DNA of 63,945 nucleotides from JAEUMY01 sp031394355 (GTDB lineage Bacteria; Pseudomonadota; Gammaproteobacteria; Burkholderiales; Usitatibacteraceae), in the NCBI GenBank assembly GCA_031394355.1, contig JANNSU010000007.1, forward strand, positions 1-63,945, read 5' to 3'. Positions 27,017 through 36,149 of this stretch are shown one piece after another (position 1 is the first letter of the stretch; each line of letters begins with the position of its first letter). The notes below the pieces were generated by a model. The model did no database searches, was not told the origin of the DNA, and worked only from the letters and a program-made list of their open reading frames with translations. The position numbers and the translations under genes are program-made.

Positions 27017-28024
27017 TCACTTGGCTGGCTTCTGCTGCTGTCGCTCGAGGATTTCCTTGCGGATTTTTTCATTGAGGCCCTTGCGCGCATCCATGGCATC
27101 TTTGTCGATCAACTTTTCGATTTCGATCATGTTGGCTTCAGGCGCCGCCTCCTGGAGAAGCTGATTCATCAGCTTGCGCAGCTCGAAATCCCGGTAGGTC
27201 CGCTCTGCATCCTCGATGTACTGTGCGCGCATCTCTTCAAAGGGGGTTACGCGTGCAGGCGTGCGGTCCTGAAATTGAATGACATGAAAGCCAAACTGCG
27301 ACTCGACGACATCACTGATTTCACCTTTCTTGCTCAGGGCAAACGCAGCCTTGGCGAAGGCGGGATCCATCTGCTCTTTGGGGAAGAAGCCGAGATAGCC
27401 ATCGTTGCGTCGCGCGCTCGGGTCTTCGGTGTACTCCCGAACCAGTTTGACAAAGTCCTCACCGGCCAGGGCGCGCTTGCGGGCCTCTTCAATGCGCGCG
27501 ATGGCTTCTGCGCGGCTGCGCTTTTGCGTGGTGATGATGATGTGATAGGCGCTGATTTTTTCTGGTTGGGTCAGTTGCTGCTGCGAGGTCTGGTAACGCT
27601 CGCGTGCGGCAAGCTCCAGGTCCGGGACCTTGACTCGCTCGGCCAGCTCTGCGGCGTAAAGAGACAGCAACTTCTGCCGTTTCGCAAGCTCAAGCTCAAC
27701 TTGTATGTCCGGCTTCTTGTCAAAGCCTTCGCCTGACAGGCGCTGCAGCAGAGCCTCATTCAGCGCCATTCGCTCCAGCATCTTCTTGATTTGTTCGATA
27801 TTGGATGCGAAGGCGCCCCGCTGGTCTGGCGGGATGCTCTTCTTTTCCAGCTCGAATTGCGAGCGGCGAATTTCGACCGTCTTGCCACGGACCAGCACCG
27901 GGTCGGCTGCGGCCGTTTGTGCGGTCGGTGGCGATGCGGTACTGGCCTGAGCCAGGTGGCAGGTTGTTACAACAGCCAGACTGGCTGCCAGCTTGAAGAG
28001 GGGGTTCAGTGTTTTCTGATACAT
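27017..28024 (-). CDS. periplasmic PpiC-type peptidyl-prolyl isomerase
   Basis: A 335-residue parvulin/PpiC-family prolyl isomerase and chaperone. A signal peptide (MYQKTLNPLFKLAASLAVVT, cleaved near AQA) is followed by a SurA-like helical N-domain (about 40-170) and a PpiC domain around residues 165-265 with AYHIIITTQKRSRAEAIARI, DGYLGFFPKEQMDPAF and VVESQFGFHVIQF. It ends in a basic helix (LERQQQKPAK). I chose the ATG at 28024 because it starts the signal peptide; an in-frame ATG at 28057 adds 11 residues. Placed just after a secreted cysteine-containing protein gene on the same strand, suggesting a role in folding that or other surface proteins. EpsD-like isomerases also occur near exopolysaccharide loci. 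Confidence 0.85.
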   Translation of the reverse strand: MYQKTLNPLFKLAASLAVVTTCHLAQASTASPPTAQTAAADPVLVRGKTVEIRRSQFELEKKSIPPDQRGAFASNIEQIKKMLERMALNEALLQRLSGEGFDKKPDIQVELELAKRQKLLSLYAAELAERVKVPDLELAARERYQTSQQQLTQPEKISAYHIIITTQKRSRAEAIARIEEARKRALAGEDFVKLVREYTEDPSARRNDGYLGFFPKEQMDPAFAKAAFALSKKGEISDVVESQFGFHVIQFQDRTPARVTPFEEMRAQYIEDAERTYRDFELRKLMNQLLQEAAPEANMIEIEKLIDKDAMDARKGLNEKIRKEILERQQQKPAK

Positions 28025-28113
28025 GGTTTTGGCGTGGTTGGAGGGGCTGAAAGCCAACCCGGCGCGCGCGCTCTTTCGAGCGTGCGCCGGATATGGGGTG
28101 AGTGAGGGCGAGG

Positions 28114-29763
28114 TCAGTCTATCTTCTGGTAGAGCGGGAAGTAGGAGCAGCTAGCGTTGGGGCAGGTTATCGTCTGCGGCTCGACGCCGGTGGGGCCGGC
28201 GAAGCGAACGTTGGCATAGAGGAAGTCCTGTGCTCCCAGATCCGGCAGACGACAAATGCCAAAGCTGTTTAGGAAGCTATTAGCTCGTGGATCATTGCTT
28301 CTCACGAAGGTATACCCCATGCGACCCGTGTTCCCGCTGGTTTGGCACTGGGCGGTGCTTGTGCTGATGGTTTCGGTGAATACGCAGGGCTGCGCCGTGA
28401 TGGAGATGGTGTGATAAATGCCCTGCAAGGGTTCATCCATCTGGAAATCCCCACGTGCTGTGGCTACAGCCGGATTGAATACTTCACTGAGACGGAAGCG
28501 GTATGCGTAGGTTTCGCCGCGTGGCTGATTGATCATGGGCGACCCAGAAGTGTTGTACGCATTGCCGGGATTCCAGCCTGGGTAGTCGGACATGCGGTCT
28601 TTGATGACGCAGTTGGAGGTAGAGGCTGTGCCAACAGTGAAGCTGGCATTCGCCGCTGAACTGTTGCCGCCACCGTTTGCACCCACCACCGAGTATTGGT
28701 ACGTGCCTGCAGCCACGCCGGAACCGACGGTTGCGCTGGGCGTTGCCGTGGTGCCATTCGTGAGAGCGGGCGCGCCTGCCGTGATGGCGGTCCAAGTGAA
28801 CATGGTCGCCCCGTTTGTGCAGTTAGCGGTGAAGTTGGCCGTGCCTCCGGTTCCCGCAACGAGGCTGACCGGATTTGTTGTGGCGGTCGGCACGCAGGTA
28901 GGTACAGGCTGACTTGTCACATTGATTGTGTGCGTGGTCTGGCCTGAAGCGAGCGTGGCATCCGTAGGACTATTGAGGGTGCAAACAATAGTCCCGGAAG
29001 TCTGCCCGACGGCGAAGGCGGGCACGCCGAAGATCGAGATGGGGATCGTTGCATTGCCATTGTTAGGAAAGCTCAGCGGTGAGTTTGTGAGACTGAGGCT
29101 CGCTCCCAAATTTGTCGGAGTACAGGTAAAGGCCACGCTAGCTGGTCCGGAGTTGGATCCTGCCAAAGTGCGCGCGATATTGATGGTCAATGTCCCTGTT
29201 GATCCTGCGACAGCGGATTGGCTCGACGTAGCGAAGCCGATTTCGCCATCCGCGTTTGCGTTGGTAACAGTCAAGCTGGCGGTGAGTTGGCTGCCTTGGT
29301 TGGCTGTAGTAAGGGTGACGTTGCAAGTGCCAGCTGCCGCCGCGGTGACGGCAACAGCCTTGTTACCTGTGTCCCCATCTGGAAAACTGACCGCGCCATT
29401 GGCGACGGTACATGTGCTTGGTGTGGTTGATGCCACCGTCCCTGAAATTGGGTTGTTTCCGCCTGCCACGAATCCGTTACGCTGAACAATGACGTCCCGG
29501 GGGCTGCCAGCGTCTACTGACGCGTAGGTTGGGGCAGTAAATTGCATCGTACCCGCTGCAGGGGTCGGTGCACCGCCTGTCGTGCAGCCTGGGGCTGTAA
29601 ACGCGAAACTAGGCGCCCCAGCCTGAGTGACCGTTTTCGTGTAGCTCGTGAACGTGCAAGGCGCTCCGTTGATCGTCAGATTTTGCTGCGCTGCGACGTT
29701 CGCAGCCAAGGACAGCCAAAGCGCTGTGCTGGCAAAGATCAATCCAAATTTAGTGATAGGCAT
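28114..29763 (-). CDS. secreted Thr/Ser/Asn-rich protein with Ig-like repeats, unknown function
   Basis: A 549-residue exported protein. The signal peptide (LIFASTALWLSLAANVAAQ) is followed by several beta-rich, Ig/BIG-like segments of low complexity in T, S, N, A and G (for example VTAAAAGTCNVTLTTANQGS, STGTLTINIARTLAGSNSGP, ATIPISIFGVPAFAVG). The C-terminal domain of about 170 residues is more ordered and cysteine-containing (CVIKDRMSDYPGWNPGNAYN, then TAQPCVFTETIS, FGICRLPDLG, CPNASCSYF). A good ribosome site (GGAGCGGGAA) precedes the ATG. I do not recognise a family. The composition suits an O-glycosylated surface or secreted protein, and OGT-like enzymes lie nearby (inference). Confidence 0.72.
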   Translation of the reverse strand: MPITKFGLIFASTALWLSLAANVAAQQNLTINGAPCTFTSYTKTVTQAGAPSFAFTAPGCTTGGAPTPAAGTMQFTAPTYASVDAGSPRDVIVQRNGFVAGGNNPISGTVASTTPSTCTVANGAVSFPDGDTGNKAVAVTAAAAGTCNVTLTTANQGSQLTASLTVTNANADGEIGFATSSQSAVAGSTGTLTINIARTLAGSNSGPASVAFTCTPTNLGASLSLTNSPLSFPNNGNATIPISIFGVPAFAVGQTSGTIVCTLNSPTDATLASGQTTHTINVTSQPVPTCVPTATTNPVSLVAGTGGTANFTANCTNGATMFTWTAITAGAPALTNGTTATPSATVGSGVAAGTYQYSVVGANGGGNSSAANASFTVGTASTSNCVIKDRMSDYPGWNPGNAYNTSGSPMINQPRGETYAYRFRLSEVFNPAVATARGDFQMDEPLQGIYHTISITAQPCVFTETISTSTAQCQTSGNTGRMGYTFVRSNDPRANSFLNSFGICRLPDLGAQDFLYANVRFAGPTGVEPQTITCPNASCSYFPLYQKID

Positions 29764-29960
29764 TTCCCGCTCCTAAGCGTGTAGGGGTTGTTTCTATTCA
29801 GTCCCTTAGGCGCCATGCTTAAGGCATTCATTAAGTATTGCTCGTAACTAAATGAGCAATTTATATATTTTCAAGATTATAGGGCTATTTGACGCAAACG
29901 TCCATGTACTAGTTCACTGCTGGTAAGCGAAATGTGCCGCCCGTCGGCCCATCAATGAAA

Positions 29961-29984
29961 AAGGGGGTGCTTTCGCACCCCCTT
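29961..29984 (-). terminator. Rho-independent terminator after the surface protein gene
   Basis: Ten-base-pair stem AAGGGGGTGC/GCACCCCCTT with loop TTTC, followed on the minus strand by a run of T (complement of GAAAAA). It lies 25 bp after the stop at 30010. The AT-rich 29800-29950 stretch to its left contains no gene and probably holds the promoter of the Thr/Ser-rich protein. Confidence 0.85.
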
Positions 29985-30009
29985 CTTGTGTTGCATGAAG
30001 CCCGCTTGA

Positions 30010-31641
30010 TTACAGTGCGCTGATATTGCGCTGGAACTTGTGATCAAACACACCGCCGTAGCCCTGACCACCGGTAATCGCCTGAATGGCGGAGAAACCG
30101 ATGACCGGGAGGCCACGATAACGCAGCAGCGAGGTCGGACCCAGAATACTACGCAGACCAGCCAAGTTGTTGTTTGTGACCACGACGATCGGGATGCTGG
30201 TGATCGCGTTCACGCCACCTGCAGCCACCTGGCCAGGACCGTTGACTGTTGCAGCACCACCCGTCGGGTAGAGCGCGATCCAGCCTGCGGTGTACTGGGG
30301 TGCAGCGCCAGCTGCGCCGTTGGCGGGCAGGGTCAGCGTTGCAGCGCTGGTGGATGCAAACACGCTAGCAGCAGCAGTCGTGCCGCCTGACGGGATGACC
30401 GTCAGAACGGTGCTCTCGAAGCACAGGTTACCTACGCCTGCAGGTGCGCCCGTCGGAACCGGCGAGAAGCTGATACCGGCAACGGAAGCATACGGTGCTT
30501 CTTCACGGTCATAAGCGGACGGGAAGACCTGATCGCACGACTGTGCGCCGCCGGCAGTTGCCGAAGCGAACGTCGTGTTGAACGGGCCAACCAGCAGCGC
30601 GGTTGCGGCGGCAGCGTGTGCAGCCGTGGACGCAGCCTGAACGTAGAAGCGCTTGGTCGGAGCAGTGATGACCCAGTCGGTCCTGAAACCGGTGGAGACG
30701 TCGTACTCGTTGACGATTGCGCTGCGCATGAAGACTGCGGACACTGCGTCGATACGGTTACCGATCGCCCAGTTGTCGGTCACGACGGTCGGGACGGCAG
30801 CGTTGTCGAGGAACACGTCGCTACGAGCCGGCAGGACGTTACGCAGATCAGGAATCGTGTTGCCCGGATCCGAGTAGATGTCGTCGGTGATTGCTGCACC
30901 CGTGAAGAAGTTGGCCAGAGCAACAGGGTTGTAGGCAAACTCGGTACCGGTTGCTGCACTGATGATGATGCCGGATCCAACCAGGCCACCTACGGGCTGG
31001 TTCAGATCGCCCGCGCCGGGGAACAGACCGTTCACGCGAACAACCGCGCAGTTTGCCGGCGTGCCGGTAGCTGCGTGCTTGACTGCGTTGGCAACGGTGT
31101 TGCCGACAGGCACTGCAGGAGAAGCTGCAGCGTCGGCGCCGTTGGCGACTACGCCCATCTCCAGGATTTCAACATAGCCTTCACGCGTACGATCCAGCGT
31201 TACGCCACCGTTGTCGGCGAACGTGCCGGCAACTTGACCGGTGTAGTAGAAGTTCACGAAGGCTTGAGCGGTCGCGGCAGTGGTGCCAAGAGCCGGTGCC
31301 GTGCAAGAACGGTCGGTCGAGAACACTGCTGCACCCGTACCGTTGTCGACCACAGCTGCAGTCCACACATCGCGGGGTGACAGGAAGAGGTTAAAGTCAA
31401 GTACTTCAGCGGAGTTCCGACCTTCCAGGAAGCGCACCTTCACAACTTTGGTGTGATCCTGATCGGTGTTTACCACGGTCAGGCTGGTTACGAAACCATT
31501 GCGGACCGTGTAATACGGATAGAGCAGAACCTGACCCGTATTGTCTTGGCTGATGTTGACTGCACCTGCCTGCATCGAACCAGCAGCGCCGATGCCAGCT
31601 AGTACAGCTGCGCAAAGGGACTTGGTTTTAAAAGCTTTCAT
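30010..31641 (-). CDS. probable abundant cell-surface/S-layer-like protein
   Basis: A 543-residue exported protein with a signal peptide (MKAFKTKSLCAAVLAGIGAA to about QAGA). The N-terminal signature NISQDNTGQVLLYPYYTVRN, followed by VKVRFLEGRNSAEVLDFNLF and LSPRDVWTAAVVDN, recurs in a family of uncharacterised surface proteins of aquatic betaproteobacteria. The rest is rich in A, T, V and G with few charges. It ends in GGVFDHKFQRNISAL, with a basic-aromatic tail typical of the group. Expression signals are strong: AAGGAGTAAC before the ATG, a near-consensus promoter, a strong terminator and GC-rich codon bias. An S-layer role is inferred from abundance signals and composition, not proven. 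Confidence 0.75.
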   Translation of the reverse strand: MKAFKTKSLCAAVLAGIGAAGSMQAGAVNISQDNTGQVLLYPYYTVRNGFVTSLTVVNTDQDHTKVVKVRFLEGRNSAEVLDFNLFLSPRDVWTAAVVDNGTGAAVFSTDRSCTAPALGTTAATAQAFVNFYYTGQVAGTFADNGGVTLDRTREGYVEILEMGVVANGADAAASPAVPVGNTVANAVKHAATGTPANCAVVRVNGLFPGAGDLNQPVGGLVGSGIIISAATGTEFAYNPVALANFFTGAAITDDIYSDPGNTIPDLRNVLPARSDVFLDNAAVPTVVTDNWAIGNRIDAVSAVFMRSAIVNEYDVSTGFRTDWVITAPTKRFYVQAASTAAHAAAATALLVGPFNTTFASATAGGAQSCDQVFPSAYDREEAPYASVAGISFSPVPTGAPAGVGNLCFESTVLTVIPSGGTTAAASVFASTSAATLTLPANGAAGAAPQYTAGWIALYPTGGAATVNGPGQVAAGGVNAITSIPIVVVTNNNLAGLRSILGPTSLLRYRGLPVIGFSAIQAITGGQGYGGVFDHKFQRNISAL

Positions 31642-31667
31642 AGTTTTAGTTACTCCTTCTTGAAATT

Positions 31668-31681
31668 AAAGTGATCACTTT
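31668..31681. promoter_or_regulatory. 14-bp perfect palindrome in the surface protein leader
   Basis: AAAGTGATCACTTT lies between the predicted promoter and the ribosome site of the surface protein gene. It could be an operator or a leader-RNA hairpin that stabilises the transcript. Confidence 0.5.
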
Positions 31682-31699
31682 AGAAGCTACAACAACAAA

Positions 31700-31728
31700 A
31701 TTCTATAACAGCCGTTTTCTTTTTACAA
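31700..31728 (-). promoter_or_regulatory. sigma-70 promoter of the surface protein gene
   Basis: On the minus strand: TTGTAA, a 17-bp spacer, TAGAAT (five of six -10 matches). Transcription would start about 50 bp before the ATG at 31641. Confidence 0.6.
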
Positions 31729-31769
31729 ATGCTTTAGCGAGGCTCATCCCCTGACGCAGGTTGGCCCAA

Positions 31770-32174
31770 CTACTGATTGAACACCAACCACCACTGGCCC
31801 GATGCCTTGAGCCATGTTTCTTCCACCATCGTTTCCACGTCACCGCCCAGACGCTTGTCATTCAAGCCGATCCGAAGCTTCACGCGGCACTGATCTTCAG
31901 CACAATCCGCCGACGCCCCTACTGCGGACTTCCAATCCAGGGGCCGAATCTTGGCCCTGAACATGGGCAGAGGATTTGAACCTTTGCTGCCGGGACTGAG
32001 AAAGGCGTACGCGGCATCCAAGTCCTTGGCAATCATCAACTTCCACCGGGCTTCTGCCCGGGCGATCACCTGCTGCTCGACCGTCTGTGTCGTCTTGACT
32101 TCTGCCGCCGGACCCACCCCCGCGCAACCCACCAACAGCGCAAAAAGCGCTGCGACCGCGAATACAGTTTTCAT
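31770..32174 (-). CDS. predicted lipoprotein, unknown function
   Basis: A 134-residue protein with a lipoprotein signal (MKTVFAVAALFALLVGCAGV; lipobox LVGC), so it is probably membrane-anchored. The mature part begins with a helix (TVEQQVIARAEARWKLMIAK) and continues with DLDAAYAFLSPGSKGSNPLP, a cysteine pair (ADCAEDQC) and KLRIGLNDKRLGG, ending in ASGQWWLVFNQ. This helix-plus-strands pattern resembles NTF2/DUF4440-like folds, but I cannot name a family. Start taken at the ATG that begins the signal (32174). Between the surface protein gene and gspD on the same strand. Confidence 0.7.
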   Translation of the reverse strand: MKTVFAVAALFALLVGCAGVGPAAEVKTTQTVEQQVIARAEARWKLMIAKDLDAAYAFLSPGSKGSNPLPMFRAKIRPLDWKSAVGASADCAEDQCRVKLRIGLNDKRLGGDVETMVEETWLKASGQWWLVFNQ

Positions 32175-32500
32175 ATTTTCCACCACGCACACGCCATAAC
32201 GCGAGCAACGAGACGCAAGTTACCCGGCAGGCTATTCAAAAGCAAGAGGAACGTCAAACAAAATCTGCATTCCCGCCCCCAACCATGTTGCTTTTTCGCA
32301 ACGCCCTGATGACCAATTGGAACAAGGAGTTAGAACAACATTGCAGAATCTGTTGTAGATAATTGGCTATAGCCAGCCCAAAGATAGCAAGTATACCCGA
32401 CATGGGAAAATCCACCGAGCCGATCCAGACAATGTTCCATTGGGTGCCGGAGACCACCTCGCGCGAGAAAGACCCATATTGGTGCATGCCTCCAATCTGC
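32175..32500. other. non-coding stretch between gspD and lipoprotein gene
   Basis: No convincing gene. A 77-codon minus-strand frame (32254-32487) encodes one hydrophobic stretch but has no ribosome site and no recognisable similarity. A small stem (GTTGC/GCAAC near 32285) could mark the end of the secretion operon. Composition is less GC-rich than in the flanking genes. Confidence 0.4.
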
Positions 32501-34729
32501 TCATGGGCCTACCTTTGGCAGCAAGGACTCGAGCATCGGCATCTTTCGGCGTAACTCATTGGTCACATCCTGAGCCTGAGACTGGCTTGCGACGACGCGG
32601 GGCGTGATAAGAATCACCAATTCGGTCTTGTCTTCACTCATGTTCTGGACGCCAAATACGCCGCCGATTACCGGGATCTTGGACAGGAGCGGAAGTCCTG
32701 CAGAGCCGTAACGGCGATTCTTTCGAATGAGGCCCGCCAATACCATGGTGTCTCCCGAAGCCACGGTCGCCGAGGTCTGGAAGTTGCGGTTGATGATATT
32801 GGGGTTGTTGGAGCCCTGCCGACTTTCGCCAATTTCGCTCACTTCCTGGTTGATTTCCATGGTCACTTGCCCGCTGGCATTGATCCGTGGCGTGACGGTG
32901 AGCAGCACACCTGTGTCGAGGTACTGTTCAGTGGTGATGGTGCCCGTGGTATTGCCGGTGGTCTGGGTGCCCGTCTGGACGGAAATGCGCTCTCCCACCT
33001 TGATCTGGGCTTTTTCGTTGTCCAGCGCCATGATCTGGGGCGTGGAGAGCAACTGCGCCCTGCCATCCGACCCCAGGGCCTGGAGGATTCCCCGGATATC
33101 GCCGCCCACCATGTTGATGAGCTGCAGCCCGGCCGTTGCGCTCACGGTAGCGCGCGGATCATTGACAACCCCGGTGAGATCATTCCTCCCGACGCCCGGA
33201 GTACGGGGCAACACTGACGAAAGCGATGATGAGCTGGGAAAGCGAAGGGCGCCGATCGTGTTGTTGCGGGCCGTCACGAACCACTCGAGGCCAAATCGCA
33301 ACTCGTCAGAGAGCCTTACCTCTGCAATCAGCACCTCCACAAGGACTTGTCGTCGAACCACGTCGAGCTGCTTCAGCGCAACCTCGATCTTCTCGTAATC
33401 CGCCTGGGAGGCGATGATCAGCAGGGCATTGTTGTCCTTGTCCGCCACAACGCGCACATCCTTTGACACCAGGACGCCATCGCCCTGAAATGCCGAGGCG
33501 GCAGTGGATGCACCCGCTGCCACAGGGGCTGCCTGGGTCGCTATAGGGGCTGCAGGCGAACGAATCTCTGCCGGCCGGGCGCCCGGGGCCAGCGCCGGTG
33601 CGGTGCCGGTTGCGCTGGCCTTGCTGCCCCCAAAGATTTCCGAGAGCAATGACGCGAGGTTCTCTGCCTTGCCGTTCTTGACCTGATAGACATGCAGACC
33701 GCCGCCGCGCGGCGAGGCCTGGTCAAGGCGCTCTATCCATTTCTTGGCCTCTTCCAGATAACGCGGCTGGGTCGTGACGATGAGCAAGGCGTTCAGCCGT
33801 TCGATCGGCACCACCCTCACGATGCCCGCAAGCGGGCTGGCGTTGGTGCCAAAGATTTTCTCGACATCCGCAACCAGCTCTTTGACGTTGGTCGTCTTGA
33901 TCGGAAACACGCCCACTGACATGCCCGACAGGAAGTCGACATCAAAGAGGTCAATGGTGTCCAGCAGGTGGCGGAGCTCGCGCTGGCCGCCCGCCAGGAT
34001 GACGAGATTTCGCAACTCGTCCGCACGCACGGCGCTGCCATCGGTAGTGAACGGCTCCAGGAGCTGCTGCATCGGTTTGGCACCGATGAACTTGAGCGGC
34101 ACCACGATCACCGAAAAACCCTGTGGCAGCGGTGTTGTCACGCCACCCAGCTGCGGTGACAAAGAGCCACGTACCTGGTTGAACGGGATGACTTTGAACA
34201 GCCCATCCTCCTTCACCAAGGCATGACCGTTTTGGCGCAGCAGCATTTCGAGCGTTGGCACCAGCTCCTTCCGCGGAATGCCGCGGGTCGTGCGTAGCGT
34301 GATCGTCCCGTTCAACGTGGGGCTGACGAGATAGGGTTCACGCAGGTACTGCGTGAATATCTGCTCAATGACAGTACGGATGTCTACGCCTTCAAAGTTG
34401 AGCGAGACCTCCTCGGCTTCCTTGACCTCGGGCTTGGGTGGGCCCGGTTGCTTCACCAGATTGCCGGTACCAGGGAACACCTTGGCAGTTTCCGCTTTTC
34501 GCTGGGGGTCAGCCGGAGCCGGCAGGACCGCAGCAGAGGGAACGGGACTGGCCGATATGGGCTTTGCGCCGGGGTTGGCTGAACCTGGCGGAGCCGCCTT
34601 GGGGCCAAATTCGGCGGCCTGCTTGTCGCCCCCGAGCTTTGCTCCCTCCAGTACCGCGCAGGCGCTCAAGAGCACCATAAGGCCCAAAAGCAGGGCAAAT
34701 TTCGTGATGAATCGTGACACGTTGTTCAT
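32501..34729 (-). CDS. gspD: type II secretion secretin GspD
   Basis: A secretin of about 742 residues, the outer membrane channel of type II secretion. The N-terminal lipoprotein-type signal (FALLLGLMVLLSACAV) is followed by a Pro/Ala-rich linker, then N-domains with VSLNFEGVDIRTVIEQIFTQ and repeated GspD N1/N2-type motifs. The C-terminal secretin domain carries VLVEVLIAEVRLSDELRFGL, TPQIMALDNEKAQIKVGERI and VLAGLIRKNRRYGSAGLPLL. An insertion rich in Ala/Pro occurs near residue 395. The ATG at 34729 follows GAAGAGAG, while an ATG at 34750 overlaps the previous stop as TAATG; either may be used. Last gene of the gsp operon, unlike gspC-D-first arrangements. Confidence 0.92.
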   Translation of the reverse strand: MNNVSRFITKFALLLGLMVLLSACAVLEGAKLGGDKQAAEFGPKAAPPGSANPGAKPISASPVPSAAVLPAPADPQRKAETAKVFPGTGNLVKQPGPPKPEVKEAEEVSLNFEGVDIRTVIEQIFTQYLREPYLVSPTLNGTITLRTTRGIPRKELVPTLEMLLRQNGHALVKEDGLFKVIPFNQVRGSLSPQLGGVTTPLPQGFSVIVVPLKFIGAKPMQQLLEPFTTDGSAVRADELRNLVILAGGQRELRHLLDTIDLFDVDFLSGMSVGVFPIKTTNVKELVADVEKIFGTNASPLAGIVRVVPIERLNALLIVTTQPRYLEEAKKWIERLDQASPRGGGLHVYQVKNGKAENLASLLSEIFGGSKASATGTAPALAPGARPAEIRSPAAPIATQAAPVAAGASTAASAFQGDGVLVSKDVRVVADKDNNALLIIASQADYEKIEVALKQLDVVRRQVLVEVLIAEVRLSDELRFGLEWFVTARNNTIGALRFPSSSSLSSVLPRTPGVGRNDLTGVVNDPRATVSATAGLQLINMVGGDIRGILQALGSDGRAQLLSTPQIMALDNEKAQIKVGERISVQTGTQTTGNTTGTITTEQYLDTGVLLTVTPRINASGQVTMEINQEVSEIGESRQGSNNPNIINRNFQTSATVASGDTMVLAGLIRKNRRYGSAGLPLLSKIPVIGGVFGVQNMSEDKTELVILITPRVVASQSQAQDVTNELRRKMPMLESLLPKVGP

Positions 34730-34749
34730 GTTGTCTCTCTTCGCTGGCA

Positions 34750-35574
34750 TTACTGTGCCTGCTGGGCTCTGGCGCGACGTCTGCGCTCGAGGATTTCTTC
34801 GGGCGTAGGTGCCCGGGGTTGTGTGGCGGGCTGGGCGGCACCGGGGACGATGGCTGAGCCCGGGGCGCCGGGGAAAACTGTGGGGGATCCGGGTGCGCCA
34901 GGCGCTATGGGAACAGGATTCTGCGCGGCCACCGGCACCGGGGCGGGAGCAGGCGCCGGTCCGCCGAAGATGCCTGCGCCGGGCGCGCTTTGCATGGATG
35001 GGGGCATGGCCGGAATGGAACCCGACGGCATGCCAGGTCGGGCGGGGATCGGACCCGGCGGGGTGGGCGCTCCCGGTGGGCGGGCCTGCGCCTTGGCTTT
35101 CATCACCAACTCTTCCGTCTCGTCACCCAACTTCAGCAAAACCTTGTCGGGGCCGACCTCGGCCAGCACCATGTCCTTGATCGTCGCACCAGCCGCGACG
35201 ATGCTGGTCTTGTTCGTTGCGATCTCCTTCAACAAGGCGCTGTCGCCGAACTCCTTGGTCCGGCTGGTTCCAACCAGGACGAACTGGCCGCGCTTCATGG
35301 CGGCCGCTGGTGCAGCGGCCGGCACGGGTCGCCGTGTGGGCATGAACAAGGGTCTTGCACCGCTTTCAGGGTAGCCTGCGTCGAGCGGAGGCAGCGCCGC
35401 CGTCGGCAGCATTGCCGCTTCAGCGGCCTTGGCCGGGCGCATCGGGTCGATCTTCGCATCGCGCCGGAACTCGCGGCCCCAGTTGGTTTCGATGCCGAGT
35501 GCGACCACGCAAACGGCGCTGCCCGTGACGAGCACCGTGCTGATGATTCCGGGCCATTGCAGGTAGCGGTTCAT
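34750..35574 (-). CDS. type II secretion GspC-like inner membrane protein
   Basis: A 274-residue protein with one N-terminal membrane helix (YLQWPGIISTVLVTGSAVCV), then a short beta domain (RPLFMPTRRP, QFVLVGTSRTKEFGDSALL, IKDMVLAEVGPDKVLLKLGD) that matches the GspC homology region, ending in a Pro/Ala/Gly-rich tail (about residues 170-255). GspC-type proteins bridge the inner membrane platform and the secretin. The long proline-rich tail in place of a PDZ or coiled-coil C-terminus is unusual. Overlaps gspM by 4 bp and abuts gspD. The name is inferred from position and the homology region; a GspN or PilP-like label is possible. Confidence 0.7.
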   Translation of the reverse strand: MNRYLQWPGIISTVLVTGSAVCVVALGIETNWGREFRRDAKIDPMRPAKAAEAAMLPTAALPPLDAGYPESGARPLFMPTRRPVPAAAPAAAMKRGQFVLVGTSRTKEFGDSALLKEIATNKTSIVAAGATIKDMVLAEVGPDKVLLKLGDETEELVMKAKAQARPPGAPTPPGPIPARPGMPSGSIPAMPPSMQSAPGAGIFGGPAPAPAPVPVAAQNPVPIAPGAPGSPTVFPGAPGSAIVPGAAQPATQPRAPTPEEILERRRRARAQQAQ

Positions 35575-36149
35575 TTCGCGCCTCCGATGGCATAGCCGGT
35601 GACCTCGAACTGCACGAACATTTCGGGCTCGGTGCCAGGCGCTGGACGAAACCCGGTACCGACCGACTGCCTGACTGTGACATTTTCGATGAGTACCAAC
35701 GGCTGGGCGCTTTCCAGCGAGTGCAGAATCCGTCGCAGCGCTGGCCCGGTCGCGGACATATTCACGCTTACTGTCACAAGCCGGTACCTGCCCTCGTCAC
35801 GATGAGCCGGGATCTGCACCGTGATCAGCCGGGCCCCTGCGACCTCAATGGCGGCGCGGGCGAGATCCTGCAGCTCCGACGCGGCGATGGTCGGGCTGGG
35901 ATTCTTGAGAAAAAGTTTGTTGAGCTGGCGACCTCGCAGCGCGGTCAGCTTCGCCTCGGTCGCCTCTTTGGTGGCGGCGATACGCTGATGCCGAGCCAGC
36001 TGATCGCCGTAGTCAGCCAGCGCACGGCTGTAATGCTGATGCCACAGCCAAACTGGTACAGCAATGACGGCCACGACGCAGAACAGCGCCAGCACCGCAA
36101 GACCTATTGCAAAGGCACGACGCTGCCCGTCGCTGAGACGGGCGATCAC
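35571..36149 (-). CDS. gspM: type II secretion GspM-like protein
   Basis: A 192-residue bitopic inner membrane protein. The N-terminal helix (FAIGLAVLALFCVVAVIAVP) precedes a coiled-coil (SRALADYGDQLARHQRIAAT) and a ferredoxin-like periplasmic domain (RLITVQIPAHRDEGRYRLVT, LRRILHSLESAQPLVLIENV) matching the GspM subtype-b/PilO-like fold. Works with GspL in the assembly platform. Its ends overlap gspC and gspL by a few bases, consistent with tight translational coupling. Confidence 0.82.
   Translation of the reverse strand: MIARLSDGQRRAFAIGLAVLALFCVVAVIAVPVWLWHQHYSRALADYGDQLARHQRIAATKEATEAKLTALRGRQLNKLFLKNPSPTIAASELQDLARAAIEVAGARLITVQIPAHRDEGRYRLVTVSVNMSATGPALRRILHSLESAQPLVLIENVTVRQSVGTGFRPAPGTEPEMFVQFEVTGYAIGGAK

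Noticed and set aside
32254..32487. 77-codon frame downstream of gspD with one hydrophobic stretch
   Set aside because: No ribosome site, no family resemblance, and composition like the surrounding non-coding DNA.
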